Source: a virus. Taken from it: a DNA stretch of 64,000 nucleotides. Each line of letters begins with the position of its first letter. Within the stretch, counting starts at the first letter, position 1. The notes beneath the pieces are model-generated. The model saw only the letters and a list, made by a program, of their open reading frames with translations, was not told where the DNA came from and made no database searches. The position numbers and the translations under genes were made by a program. Location: the IMG/VR virus record IMGVR_UViG_3300009103_000008, positions 42,153 to 106,152 of that record. One strand, 5' to 3'. This document shows positions 1 through 6,737 of this stretch, in pieces.

Positions 1-322
1 GATTAATCAAAATGTCATTACACCAAATTTCAAATTTATTTGGTTTTGCGCCACGGACTAATTTATAGTCCTTCTTACCAATAGTAAAGTCCAACTCTAC
101 GAGCAGTTCTTTTTGATTGATTGAATTGATTAGAAGGTCTTTCTTAAGATTTCGAAACCCACGGCCATACAATGCATAACATAATGCATCTAATAATGTT
201 GATTTACCAGCACCGTTTTCACCCAAGATTAGGGTTGTTTGATGAGAGTCAAGTAGTATCTTTGTAAACTTGTTTCCCGATGATAGTAAATTCTTATATC
301 TTACTTCCTTGAATTTTATCAT
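1..322 (-). CDS. 46: gp46 recombination endonuclease subunit (N-terminal part)
   Basis: N-terminal 107 residues of an SbcC/Rad50-type ATPase. The Walker A motif GENGAGKST is followed by LLDALCYALYG, the usual Rad50-family continuation. With gp47 it forms the Mre11/Rad50-like complex that resects DNA ends for T4 recombination-dependent replication. The ATG at 320-322 overlaps the gp47 stop by four bases (ATGA), so the two are probably translationally coupled. The gene runs off the left edge of the window, so the coiled coil, zinc hook and Walker B half are not visible. Confidence 0.93.
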   Translation of the reverse strand, partial: MIKFKEVRYKNLLSSGNKFTKILLDSHQTTLILGENGAGKSTLLDALCYALYGRGFRNLKKDLLINSINQKELLVELDFTIGKKDYKLVRGAKPNKFEIWCNDILIN

Positions 323-1386
323 AGATAAGTGTGTTCGTCTAATGCTTCATTATACAACGAAGTCATTAAATCGGTAAGTGGCTTTTTCTTACCTTGTATC
401 TCCATACCCTCAACATACTTGTTTAATATCGTTAATGTATCTTCTACATTTTCAACATCACTATCGTCCATTAAGTCCATATGTTTATGGTCATCTACTA
501 CTTGTAAATGTAATGGAGCTGCAGTATGTATCTTGTCTAGAAATGAATCGAACCAATATGGATTATCCTTATTAACAACAATTACTTTTGTAAATTTCCC
601 AGTGACATTACTATAGTCTTTATTACTAATGGTTTCAAAATTTTCCTTTGTATCGTCATAGAAAACTTTTTCAAAAATTCTAATCGGGTTGTGAACTGGT
701 AACATTTCTTGTGTATCAGTATCATAGATATGGAAGTATTTTGTATCCCCATAATCCGACCAAGTGAATTCCATTTGGGAACCGAGATAAACTATATTTG
801 CAAACGCAGATTTTTGGTGGAAGTGACCACTATAACATACATCAAATCTTTTTACATATGAATGGTCAAGGCCATGTTGACATGTCATATTAGGCATCAT
901 TAATGCACCTTCAAATTCAAAGTGTCCCATACAAATAGGTGCATTTGCAGACATAAGAAACTCAACTGAGTCTGCATAGTTATCACTATTAATCCATGGA
1001 CTCAATGCAATATTTGCCCCGTCATATTCCTTTACTATAGGTTCAGTAATAATATTAATATTATCATGCTCGAATAATAATAATTCAGGTGCATTTACAT
1101 CGTTAGTGTTCTTATAATAGGTGTCGTGATTACCAATAACTAAATCCATTGTCATGTTATTATCTAACATAGGCTGGATAAAGTGTTCTCGATTTGCTTT
1201 TAAAGAAGAGAAATTGATATATTTCCTACGGTCAAAGTAATCACCCAAATGTAGAATATGGGTTATGCCATGCTCTATTAGATAGGGGAAAAATACTTCC
1301 GTATAAAATCGTCCTTGATAATCTGCCATTGCCTGCATATCACCACGGACACCTGCGTGTGTGTCGTTAAGAATTGCTATCTTCAT
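319..1386 (-). CDS. 47: gp47 recombination endonuclease subunit (Mre11/SbcD-like)
   Basis: 355-residue calcineurin-like phosphoesterase. The metal-binding motifs are visible in order: NDTHAG near residue 8, HLGDYFDRR near 47, IGNHDTYY near 85, GHFEF near 154 and SGHFHQKS near 186. Length matches T4 gp47 (about 340). It is the nuclease partner of gp46 in end resection and recombination-primed replication. It overlaps gp55 upstream and gp46 downstream by four bases each, giving the same 55-47-46 order as T4. Confidence 0.95.
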   Translation of the reverse strand: MKIAILNDTHAGVRGDMQAMADYQGRFYTEVFFPYLIEHGITHILHLGDYFDRRKYINFSSLKANREHFIQPMLDNNMTMDLVIGNHDTYYKNTNDVNAPELLLFEHDNINIITEPIVKEYDGANIALSPWINSDNYADSVEFLMSANAPICMGHFEFEGALMMPNMTCQHGLDHSYVKRFDVCYSGHFHQKSAFANIVYLGSQMEFTWSDYGDTKYFHIYDTDTQEMLPVHNPIRIFEKVFYDDTKENFETISNKDYSNVTGKFTKVIVVNKDNPYWFDSFLDKIHTAAPLHLQVVDDHKHMDLMDDSDVENVEDTLTILNKYVEGMEIQGKKKPLTDLMTSLYNEALDEHTYL

Positions 1387-1943
1387 TCAGAAAATTTTTC
1401 TAGGTTTGTTTCTTTTTTTACTTTTTTTGTTCGTTTTGATTTTCGAGGTTCATAGACAACACGATTCATGTTCTCTTGCATCCACTCAACATTGGTGTTT
1501 GTAAGAGTCGGGTCGTGTTCACCGTCTATAGTTGTGTATGAGTCCATTGTAATATTTGATTCTTCGATTTGTTTTTGTTTGATAAAAACTTGTTTCTTCT
1601 CCTTTTGTATCCTTCGAAGAAATGCATAATAACAAATTTGGGTTACATATGCAAACGCATTGTTTGACTTTTCGGTATTGAAGTTGCCTATGTATTGGAT
1701 ACAATTCTCTATTGCATCACATATCATTTCATCACGGTATGTGTAATTAATGAAGTTAGGACGAGTGGATAATCGGGTTGCAATCTTATAGATACACTCC
1801 CCAATGTATTCAGTCATTCTAGGCGGTTCCTTACCTTTTGATTCTGCGAGTTTACATGCTTTGTTATACTCGGAGACTGCTAATGTGAACTCTTTGTTGT
1901 TAACATAGTGTTCTGCTTTTTTACGGTCTTTTTTAGTAGTCAT
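1383..1943 (-). CDS. 55: gp55 late-transcription sigma factor
   Basis: 186 residues, the size of T4 gp55. The region around residues 66-115 (YRDEMICDAIENCIQ, then IGNF and AFAYVTQICYYAFLRRIQ) matches the gp55 version of sigma region 2. gp55 directs host RNA polymerase to TATAAATA late promoters, which are plentiful in this window. The C-terminus is rich in Lys and Arg and acidic at the very end. In T4 the gp55 C-terminus binds the gp45 sliding clamp; I do not see an unmistakable clamp motif. A sigma70-like promoter lies directly upstream, fitting expression before late genes. Confidence 0.92.
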   Translation of the reverse strand: MTTKKDRKKAEHYVNNKEFTLAVSEYNKACKLAESKGKEPPRMTEYIGECIYKIATRLSTRPNFINYTYRDEMICDAIENCIQYIGNFNTEKSNNAFAYVTQICYYAFLRRIQKEKKQVFIKQKQIEESNITMDSYTTIDGEHDPTLTNTNVEWMQENMNRVVYEPRKSKRTKKVKKETNLEKFSE

Positions 1944-1949
1944 GGTAAT

Positions 1950-1978
1950 ATTATACTAGAAGTACCCCTATTTAGCAA
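1950..1978 (-). promoter_or_regulatory. sigma70-like promoter of gp55
   Basis: On the minus strand TTGCTA (1973-1978) is separated by exactly 17 bases from a perfect TATAAT (1950-1955). Six bases (ATTACC) then precede the gp55 ATG. With a standard +1 the transcript would begin at or next to the AUG. No Shine-Dalgarno sequence is present. The same DNA also contains CTAAATA (1969-1975), a possible late-promoter variant 25 bases from the ATG. Confidence 0.6.
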
Positions 1979-2028
1979 GAGGCTTTCTAATATTTATTTT
2001 TTTATATTTTTTAGCAAAACCCTCTTGC
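1975..2028. repeat. 8-bp inverted repeat flanking an AT-rich loop upstream of gp55
   Basis: GCAAGAGG (1975-1982) is perfectly complementary to CCTCTTGC (2021-2028), with 38 very AT-rich bases between. One arm overlaps the gp55 -35 element. It could be a protein-binding site or an unusual attenuator. No T-run follows it, so a normal intrinsic terminator is unlikely. The rest of the 1944-2132 gap is AT-rich and holds no convincing ORF; a short GTATCC/GGATAC hairpin sits at 2059-2073. Confidence 0.35.
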
Positions 2029-2132
2029 GTTTTGAGAATTTTGTGGTAAAATGATATTGTATCCAAGGGATACTATAATATATAACATATATCTCTTTAG
2101 GTATACTTCCTTTGTATATATTTATTGCGTCT

Positions 2133-2246
2133 TTAGAAGTATATTACACCGATCATATATCCGCAGAAAAAGAAAGCTGCAGCCCAAACGGGTTCTTGCT
2201 TTGCAAATTCCCAAACATTTAACCAATATTCGATAAAAAATTTCAT
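2133..2246 (-). CDS. small single-pass membrane protein, 37 aa
   Basis: Starts MKFFIEYWLNVWEFAKQ and continues into a hydrophobic stretch (about residues 20-36). I chose this ATG (2246) over a longer 61-codon reading because AGGAGA stands about seven bases upstream, whereas the upstream candidate would overlap the preceding gene. Function unknown. Tiny membrane proteins beside gp55 are common in T4-likes; roles in superinfection exclusion or lysis timing would be guesses. An 8-bp inverted repeat (2102-2109 with 2136-2143) overlaps its end. Confidence 0.55.
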   Translation of the reverse strand: MKFFIEYWLNVWEFAKQEPVWAAAFFFCGYMIGVIYF

Positions 2247-2284
2247 GACATCTCCTGTCTGTGGAGTTGCCATAATCACTCTGG

Positions 2285-2485
2285 CTACATTGGATAGTTG
2301 GCGTTGACCGTAATCCAAATTAAGCCAAATGGTAATAGTATTGGAAGAGACAGTAGTATGACAAATTCTACGACTTCACAAGTTCTCTGATATGCATCAG
2401 TCCTTCTTAGGTTTTCGAGATGTTTCCCTATGCTCTTCGCAAATTGTAAAACTGCTGTGGTCATGGGTTCCTTAATATTAAACAT
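2285..2485 (-). CDS. small membrane protein, 66 aa
   Basis: N-terminal amphipathic, charged half (FAKSIGKHLENLRRTDAYQ) followed by a strongly hydrophobic segment at about residues 38-60 (VVEFVILLSLPILLPFGLIW), consistent with one membrane span. It has its own consensus late promoter at 2519-2526 and a 5'-terminal hairpin leader, which supports real expression late in infection. It may form a unit with the 37-aa membrane protein downstream. Function unknown. Confidence 0.6.
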   Translation of the reverse strand: MFNIKEPMTTAVLQFAKSIGKHLENLRRTDAYQRTCEVVEFVILLSLPILLPFGLIWITVNANYPM

Positions 2486-2491
2486 TCATAG

Positions 2492-2526
2492 GTGTTATAC
2501 CGTTATATAACACTGATTTATTTATA
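2492..2526 (-). promoter_or_regulatory. late promoter with 5'-terminal hairpin leader (66-aa gene)
   Basis: A perfect TATAAATA lies at 2519-2526 (minus strand). Five bases later, at predicted +1 (2513), begins an 8-bp perfect stem: GTGTTATA pairing with TATAACAC around the six-base loop TAACGG (2492-2513). The ATG at 2485 follows six bases after the stem. There is no clear Shine-Dalgarno outside the hairpin; the loop carries a GG. Confidence 0.7.
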
Positions 2527-2538
2527 TAAGAAATAATC

Positions 2539-3063
2539 CTAGTGGATTTTTTTCTTGTCGGTAGGTTGTACCATGTGTTCAAAGTCTGCCATCTGTTCAT
2601 CAAACTCATCCCACTCTTCTTCTTCAATTCTCTCTAACATTCTTTGTTCCCTTGGAGTAATAGGCCCGCCTGTTTGTTCCATTAGGTCTTGGATAATTCT
2701 ATCCATATATGCTCTGTGTAATTCCTTTCTATCTTTTGTTAAAGGGATTGTTCCATTTTCAACCATGTCGAACCATCTAGAAGAAGCTTCATCATAAAAA
2801 GGAACGAACTGTTGATTCAATAAATTTCTGTGTGCAACCATATCATGAGGTATGATTACGGTTGGGTCAGAAGACATTGGTGAATAGGGATAGAAAGTTG
2901 CAAGTGTTTGTTGCTGAGCTGTAATAAGTTCTAGTTTACATATCATAGGTAAAGTAACTGCAATACCGTTTTGATTTTCTTTAGTCATGCCTACAATCTC
3001 TTGACCAGTCTTAAGTTTTAAGACTTCGTATTTGGTAGGAGAGACTAAGTCGTTAGGGTTCAT
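2539..3063 (-). CDS. conserved phage protein, possible LSm-like N-terminal domain
   Basis: 174 residues. The first 70 (starting YEVLKLKTGQEIVGMTKEN, then VTLPMICKLEL) have the alternating pattern of an Sm/LSm-like small beta-barrel, a fold I associate with short marine T4-like phage proteins of this position; this is inference, not a family match. The C-terminal half is acidic (ERIEEEEWDEFDEQMADFE). It overlaps the uvsW stop by 11 bases. An RNA-binding role is possible but unproven. Confidence 0.6.
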   Translation of the reverse strand: MNPNDLVSPTKYEVLKLKTGQEIVGMTKENQNGIAVTLPMICKLELITAQQQTLATFYPYSPMSSDPTVIIPHDMVAHRNLLNQQFVPFYDEASSRWFDMVENGTIPLTKDRKELHRAYMDRIIQDLMEQTGGPITPREQRMLERIEEEEWDEFDEQMADFEHMVQPTDKKKIH

Positions 3064-4468
3064 TTAAATCAAATTGTTTAATTTCGTAAGAAAAATTTTC
3101 CTCGTTGTATATATTTATACGATCTTTAAGGTGACTAAGGGTATAATTCTTATATTGAAGGTCGTCTGCGATATCAAATAACCTCATGTTTTCCTTACCT
3201 TCCACTTTACGAAGGCCTCTACCAATCGATTGTAGATTCCGTATTCTAGATTTAGAAGGACTTGCAAAAACAATATTATCGATTCTTTTTATATTAACTC
3301 CAGTTGAGAAAGTTCCATATGAAGCTAGTATAACACTCTCTTTAGCTTTCTCTACTAATTCTCTAACCTGTTCTCTATCTTCTGTATCTGTTCCACCATA
3401 GACATAATGTAATTTCTCTCCTAGTCTTTTAAACATTTTCTTATGAAGTAAGACACCGTGCTTCTCAACGAACTGAAATAAGACTAAGGTGTTTCCTTTT
3501 AGACTATAAACAAGATTACATATGAATTCATTTCTTGCTTCACTACCTACAAGGTAATCCATCTCATCTTGGTAAGACATTTTCTTTTGTTTAGTATGAC
3601 GAAGTATGACACAATCGATATCAATTTTAGCAATAGTCCCATCGTCCATTAACTCTTTCGAAGAAACTACTTTCTTGACTGGGCCGAACATTCCTTCCAG
3701 CTGAAGTCTATGACATTCTGAACCGTCAAGTGTTCCTGTAGTTCCAATACGAATTGCAGTCTTACTCATTTTTTCAAGTATACCTTTTAGTGTTTGTGCT
3801 TTGAATAAATGAGCTTCGTCTCCAACAACAACATCAAATGATTGCATTACATTCTTGGGTGCTTTACTAAATGACTGCCATGTAGTAACTGTTATTTCTG
3901 AATCGAATACTTCCTTTCCACTATAGATTTTACATATGGGTTTATCGTATCCATAGTCTGCAAAGTCTTTAGCCATTTGCTCAACCAAAGCAGTTGTAGG
4001 AACAATGATAACCGTTTTCTTATTGTAATATCTTGCAAGTAAATAAATGATTAAAGACTTACCACTTGCAGTAGGTGAAAGTAAGAGTTGCCTACCATAC
4101 TGAACAGCTGTTCTGAATGCGTCTAATTGATAGTCTCTTGGTGCGAAGGGTAAGTTTAATTCTTTAATAAAGTTTTCATCAGGTTCTCTTTCCTTGTCGC
4201 CAATGATATCACTTATACCATTTATTTCGTATCCTCTTTCTCTGCAGAACTCATCTACATAAGGGAGCAATCCAATATAAATTTTATTTGTTTTGATTGA
4301 GAAGAGCCTGACCTTACCGTCCCAGTATCTATTTCTTACCGAGGGCATGAACTTTGCATTAGGAACAGTGAACGAGAAAAAATCGAAGAGGTCTCTTTTT
4401 AACCCATCGTCACATTGAACTTGCATGAAGACTTCGTCTGTCTTCTTGAGAGTTATTTCAGAGGCCAT
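3053..4468 (-). CDS. uvsW: UvsW RNA-DNA and DNA helicase
   Basis: Superfamily-2 helicase of 471 residues (T4 UvsW about 500). Motif Q/I region RDYQLDA, Walker A SPTASGKS, DEAH box (GDEAHLF), motif III GTTGTLDG and motif VI IGRGLRK are all visible. In T4 UvsW unwinds R-loops and branched DNA, shutting off origin replication in favour of recombination-dependent replication. I start at MASEITLKK (4468); a longer frame to 4537 lies wholly within the upstream oxygenase gene. A 16-base overlap with that gene remains. Confidence 0.92.
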   Translation of the reverse strand: MASEITLKKTDEVFMQVQCDDGLKRDLFDFFSFTVPNAKFMPSVRNRYWDGKVRLFSIKTNKIYIGLLPYVDEFCRERGYEINGISDIIGDKEREPDENFIKELNLPFAPRDYQLDAFRTAVQYGRQLLLSPTASGKSLIIYLLARYYNKKTVIIVPTTALVEQMAKDFADYGYDKPICKIYSGKEVFDSEITVTTWQSFSKAPKNVMQSFDVVVGDEAHLFKAQTLKGILEKMSKTAIRIGTTGTLDGSECHRLQLEGMFGPVKKVVSSKELMDDGTIAKIDIDCVILRHTKQKKMSYQDEMDYLVGSEARNEFICNLVYSLKGNTLVLFQFVEKHGVLLHKKMFKRLGEKLHYVYGGTDTEDREQVRELVEKAKESVILASYGTFSTGVNIKRIDNIVFASPSKSRIRNLQSIGRGLRKVEGKENMRLFDIADDLQYKNYTLSHLKDRINIYNEENFSYEIKQFDLNEP

Positions 4469-5151
4469 CCAGTATTCCAAACAACTAAAGATTTTCTTGT
4501 TCCGTGTGTGACTGGAGTCACTTGGTGGTGTAACCATGAAGGAAATACTACCATTGAACCTAAAGTTTTTCCACTAAAGGGAGTAGTATGAATTAACTCA
4601 TCGGGTCTTATTGCCGAATCCCTTGTTTTTAAACTATCAAAAACACGCATAGATTCTAACCATTGAAAATATCCACCCTCATATTCTTCGGGATTTGATA
4701 ATTGAACTGAACAAGATATCTTTCTAGTTCTACCATCTTTGTAAGTGTCGGCACCTGCGTCTGTATGCCAAGTATAGAAGTCTCCAGTTGGTCTATCAGG
4801 TTGAGCTTCGTATATAGTATACTGCCATGCCTCCATACCATCTACTTCGTAATTCCAACCCGCCACTTGATTTGCATGAACCATTCCGTCAAATATTTTT
4901 TGTTTTAACACTTGGTCAAAATCACCTAGTTCGGCACCGTGTTCTAACCACTTATTAGTAGACTGTCTTATTGAATAATCTTGACTACCACTCTTACCTT
5001 CTGTTCGGTGCTGTATTCCGTCTTTGTCTTTTCCACCAAAACCCAACCTTCCCTCTTGGACGGGAAGCTTAAAAGCATATCCATGGATATAATCTACTTC
5101 TTCTTGAGTTAGAAACCCCTCAAGAATAACTACATATTGTTTATATAACAT
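4453..5151 (-). CDS. 2-oxoglutarate/Fe(II) oxygenase (prolyl-4-hydroxylase type)
   Basis: 232 residues. Double-stranded beta-helix motifs: HTD at WHTDAG (iron ligands His and Asp), distal His in WLHHQVTPV, and the 2OG-binding Arg in HGTRKSLVVW. GSMVVFPSWLHH is the usual strand before the distal His. It lies between uvsY and uvsW, joined to uvsY by a one-base TAATG overlap. The substrate is unknown; protein prolyl or nucleic-acid hydroxylation are family precedents. It is one of three such enzymes in the window. Confidence 0.85.
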   Translation of the reverse strand: MLYKQYVVILEGFLTQEEVDYIHGYAFKLPVQEGRLGFGGKDKDGIQHRTEGKSGSQDYSIRQSTNKWLEHGAELGDFDQVLKQKIFDGMVHANQVAGWNYEVDGMEAWQYTIYEAQPDRPTGDFYTWHTDAGADTYKDGRTRKISCSVQLSNPEEYEGGYFQWLESMRVFDSLKTRDSAIRPDELIHTTPFSGKTLGSMVVFPSWLHHQVTPVTHGTRKSLVVWNTGWPLK

Positions 5152-5594
5152 TAGGAACCCGCCATAAACTTACGCCATTCAATGGTATTCTTAATAGTTT
5201 GGTGTCTCCATGTTATATTTTCCATACACCTCTTTAAGAAATCAATCGTTATCTGTGCATACTCGGTCTGTGCATTTATAGTTTGCAAGTCTTTATCTGC
5301 ATTAAAGAATATCTGCATATCGTTTTTCATAATTTTAAGTCCGTCAAATGGGTCGTCTGACCAACCAAGTTCTTTGATTCTGTCTTCGTCCATTTTACCA
5401 TTGAACCATAACCATTTATCTTTAAGAAGTATAGAATATCTAAGGTTTAGATTCTTATGCCTAATAACAGCGTCAGTTAAGAGTTCGGAGTATTTTGCGT
5501 GGAGTCTTGGAAGTTCTAAAGACGACTTATCTAGTTCGATATCGTCAATTTCACAATCCTTCTTCCACTCTTCTTTCAATTCATCTAGAGTCAT
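5151..5594 (-). CDS. uvsY: UvsY recombination mediator
   Basis: 147 residues, close to T4 UvsY (137). A largely helical protein with the UvsY pattern: N-terminal LDELKEEWKKDCEID, DKWLWFNGK in the middle, and the C-terminal ITWRHQTIKNTIEWRKFMAG, which matches the conserved end of the family. It loads UvsX recombinase onto gp32-covered single-stranded DNA. Its place upstream of uvsW agrees with T4 gene order. A late-type promoter lies just upstream (5613-5620). Confidence 0.92.
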   Translation of the reverse strand: MTLDELKEEWKKDCEIDDIELDKSSLELPRLHAKYSELLTDAVIRHKNLNLRYSILLKDKWLWFNGKMDEDRIKELGWSDDPFDGLKIMKNDMQIFFNADKDLQTINAQTEYAQITIDFLKRCMENITWRHQTIKNTIEWRKFMAGS

Positions 5595-5612
5595 AATATA
5601 CCTATTATACCA

Positions 5613-5620
5613 TATTTATG
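5613..5620 (-). promoter_or_regulatory. late promoter of uvsY
   Basis: CATAAATA on the minus strand, 18 bases before the uvsY ATG, predicting a leader of about 12 nt that contains AGG as a weak ribosome site. A TATAAT overlaps the leader (GGTATAATAGG) and could instead be a host-type -10; I see no matching -35. Confidence 0.5.
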
Positions 5621-5639
5621 GTCTTTAGGGAAGGGGATT

Positions 5640-6185
5640 TTAGGAAGTGGTAGCTATGTCGTAATATGTAAATCTGAATTCAACGGTTGCAACAACGGTC
5701 TCACCGTCTGCACCTGATTCTAATTCTATACCACTTAAGGATATGGGGAATGCGTCATGGAATCTAAAGTATCTATTTGGTATATTTTTGTTTGTGTTTG
5801 TAACCAATGTGATATCTGAATACTGATTAACATCTGCATCAATAGAACTTAACTCCCCTGTAGTAGTTTTCTGAGCTTGAACTAAGTCACGAAACTTAGT
5901 TGGGTCGGAAACTGGAACAATTTGATCCATCCAATCGAAAATTTCTTTGAAGTTTGTAAGGTCTTCGTCTACTAAGAATCCAACTGATAATGAATCAAAG
6001 GTAATCTTATCGCCGGGAAAATATGCGTCTAAACCAATTCCCGCTGCAAGAACTGTCTCGGTAAATTGAAGGCCGGGAATATTTACAGTCTTAACAAAGA
6101 ATTCTGTATTAGGAACCTTATCAATAAGTAACCTAAAGTTATTCTTACTTAATAATGATTTATTAATTAGTGAAGTATCAGCCAT
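5640..6185 (-). CDS. tail tube (gp19-like) paralogue, virion structural protein
   Basis: 181 residues with the gp19/tube fold pattern: early NNFRLLIDKVPNTEFFVKTVNIPGL, then a mid-protein phrase on FDSLSVGFLVDEDLTNFKEIFDWMDQI, and the C-terminal strand pattern VVATVEFRFTYYDI. The same layout is found in gp19 at 12182. It lies between gp23 and uvsY rather than in a tail module. It may be a decoration, tube-terminal or internal protein; which is not decidable here. Its ATG overlaps the end of the 45-aa gene upstream. Confidence 0.7.
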   Translation of the reverse strand: MADTSLINKSLLSKNNFRLLIDKVPNTEFFVKTVNIPGLQFTETVLAAGIGLDAYFPGDKITFDSLSVGFLVDEDLTNFKEIFDWMDQIVPVSDPTKFRDLVQAQKTTTGELSSIDADVNQYSDITLVTNTNKNIPNRYFRFHDAFPISLSGIELESGADGETVVATVEFRFTYYDIATTS

Positions 6186-6315
6186 CTTTTTTCTCTAAAT
6201 GATAGGGTATATCGTTATACCTGTAAAATTTCCTAGTCGGCCAAAACCAAAACCAACCCCTATACTTGTGTTGGTCTAAAGGTATTTTCGATTCTACATA
6301 ATTTTTTCGTTCCAT
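6178..6315 (-). CDS. small aromatic-rich protein, 45 aa (short ORF)
   Basis: An open frame of 45 codons starting MERKNYVESKIPLDQHKYRG and continuing WFWFWPTRKFYRYNDIP. It is supported by its start: CATAAATA at 6321-6328, then exactly five bases, then ATG, the same leaderless arrangement found before gp20, gp25 and others. It ends inside the first codons of the gp19-like gene (8-base overlap), typical of coupled genes here. Basic and very rich in Trp, Phe and Tyr. No function recognised. Confidence 0.6.
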   Translation of the reverse strand: MERKNYVESKIPLDQHKYRGWFWFWPTRKFYRYNDIPYHLEKKDG

Positions 6316-6320
6316 AGAAC

Positions 6321-6328
6321 TATTTATG
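6321..6328 (-). promoter_or_regulatory. late promoter, leaderless class (45-aa gene)
   Basis: CATAAATA followed by GTTCT and ATG, giving AUG at predicted +1. It also serves the downstream gp19-like gene. It directly abuts the terminator hairpin at 6333-6350. Confidence 0.65.
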
Positions 6329-6332
6329 TAAA

Positions 6333-6350
6333 GTGGGGCCGAAGCCCCAC
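6333..6350 (-). terminator. hairpin with UUCG loop after the 71-aa gene
   Basis: On the minus strand GTGGGGC, loop TTCG, GCCCCAC: a 7-bp GC-rich stem with a UUCG tetraloop starting 12 bases past the stop of the 71-aa gene. The downstream tract is only TTTA before running into the next promoter, so termination may be partial. Confidence 0.65.
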
Positions 6351-6361
6351 AATCTCGACAC

Positions 6362-6577
6362 TTACTTCTCGTTTACAAACTCGTTAAGTTGTCTAGCAGT
6401 CGCAATGACTTCTTCCGTAGAAACGAATTGGTCACCTAATGGTTTCTTATCGTTTGGGAAGTTTTCATTATGAATACCAACGGACTCATTGATTCTGTAG
6501 ATGTTTCCTTCTAACAGACCTTGAGCTTGAGATAGTAAGTCGGCTCGGATTTCGAACCCTGATTTTGTTGTTGACAT
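6362..6577 (-). CDS. conserved hypothetical protein, 71 aa
   Basis: Sequence begins MSTTKSGFEIRADLLSQAQG and ends EEVIATARQLNEFVNEK: helical, no cysteines, no membrane segment. A small gene directly after gp23 with FEIRADLL near its start is familiar from marine T4-likes, always without function. It has a strong AGGAGG seven bases before ATG and its own TATAAATA promoter about 100 bases upstream. The separate promoter and flanking terminators suggest high, independent expression. Confidence 0.75.
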   Translation of the reverse strand: MSTTKSGFEIRADLLSQAQGLLEGNIYRINESVGIHNENFPNDKKPLGDQFVSTEEVIATARQLNEFVNEK

Positions 6578-6679
6578 AATTTCCTCCTGTGTGTGTGTTT
6601 TCTGTCAATAATAAGGGGCATCCTGTTGTGATGCTCGGAAATATTGTGGTAACTTTAGCAATGTCACCCCCCTGTATTA

Positions 6680-6687
6680 TATTTATA
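6680..6687 (-). promoter_or_regulatory. late promoter of the 71-aa gene, long leader
   Basis: Perfect TATAAATA on the minus strand. The leader before the ATG at 6577 is about 100 nt, much longer than other late leaders here (0-46). It contains a GGTGAC/GTTACC stem (one G-U pair) near its 5' end and a CACACACA run before AGGAGG. It sits immediately downstream of the gp23 terminator. Confidence 0.65.
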
Positions 6688-6692
6688 GCAAA

Positions 6693-6718
6693 AAAAAGGT
6701 CTCCGAAGAGACCTTTTT
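6693..6718 (-). terminator. intrinsic terminator after gp23
   Basis: Minus strand: AAAAAGGTCTC, loop TTCG, GAGACCTTTTT and further T residues. An 11-bp stem with a C(UUCG)G tetraloop and a U-tract, 20 bases past the gp23 stop. It is nearly symmetrical, so it could also work for plus-strand transcripts. Confidence 0.9.
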
Positions 6719-6737
6719 CACTCGAAACGAAATTCGA

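Noticed and set aside
1975-2028. Inverted repeat upstream of gp55 as an intrinsic terminator
   Set aside because: The 38-base loop is too long and no T-run follows; listed only as a repeat.
2051-2236. Plus-strand 61-codon frame
   Set aside because: Runs into and against the 37-aa membrane gene, Tyr/Ile-rich from AT-rich DNA, no ribosome site.
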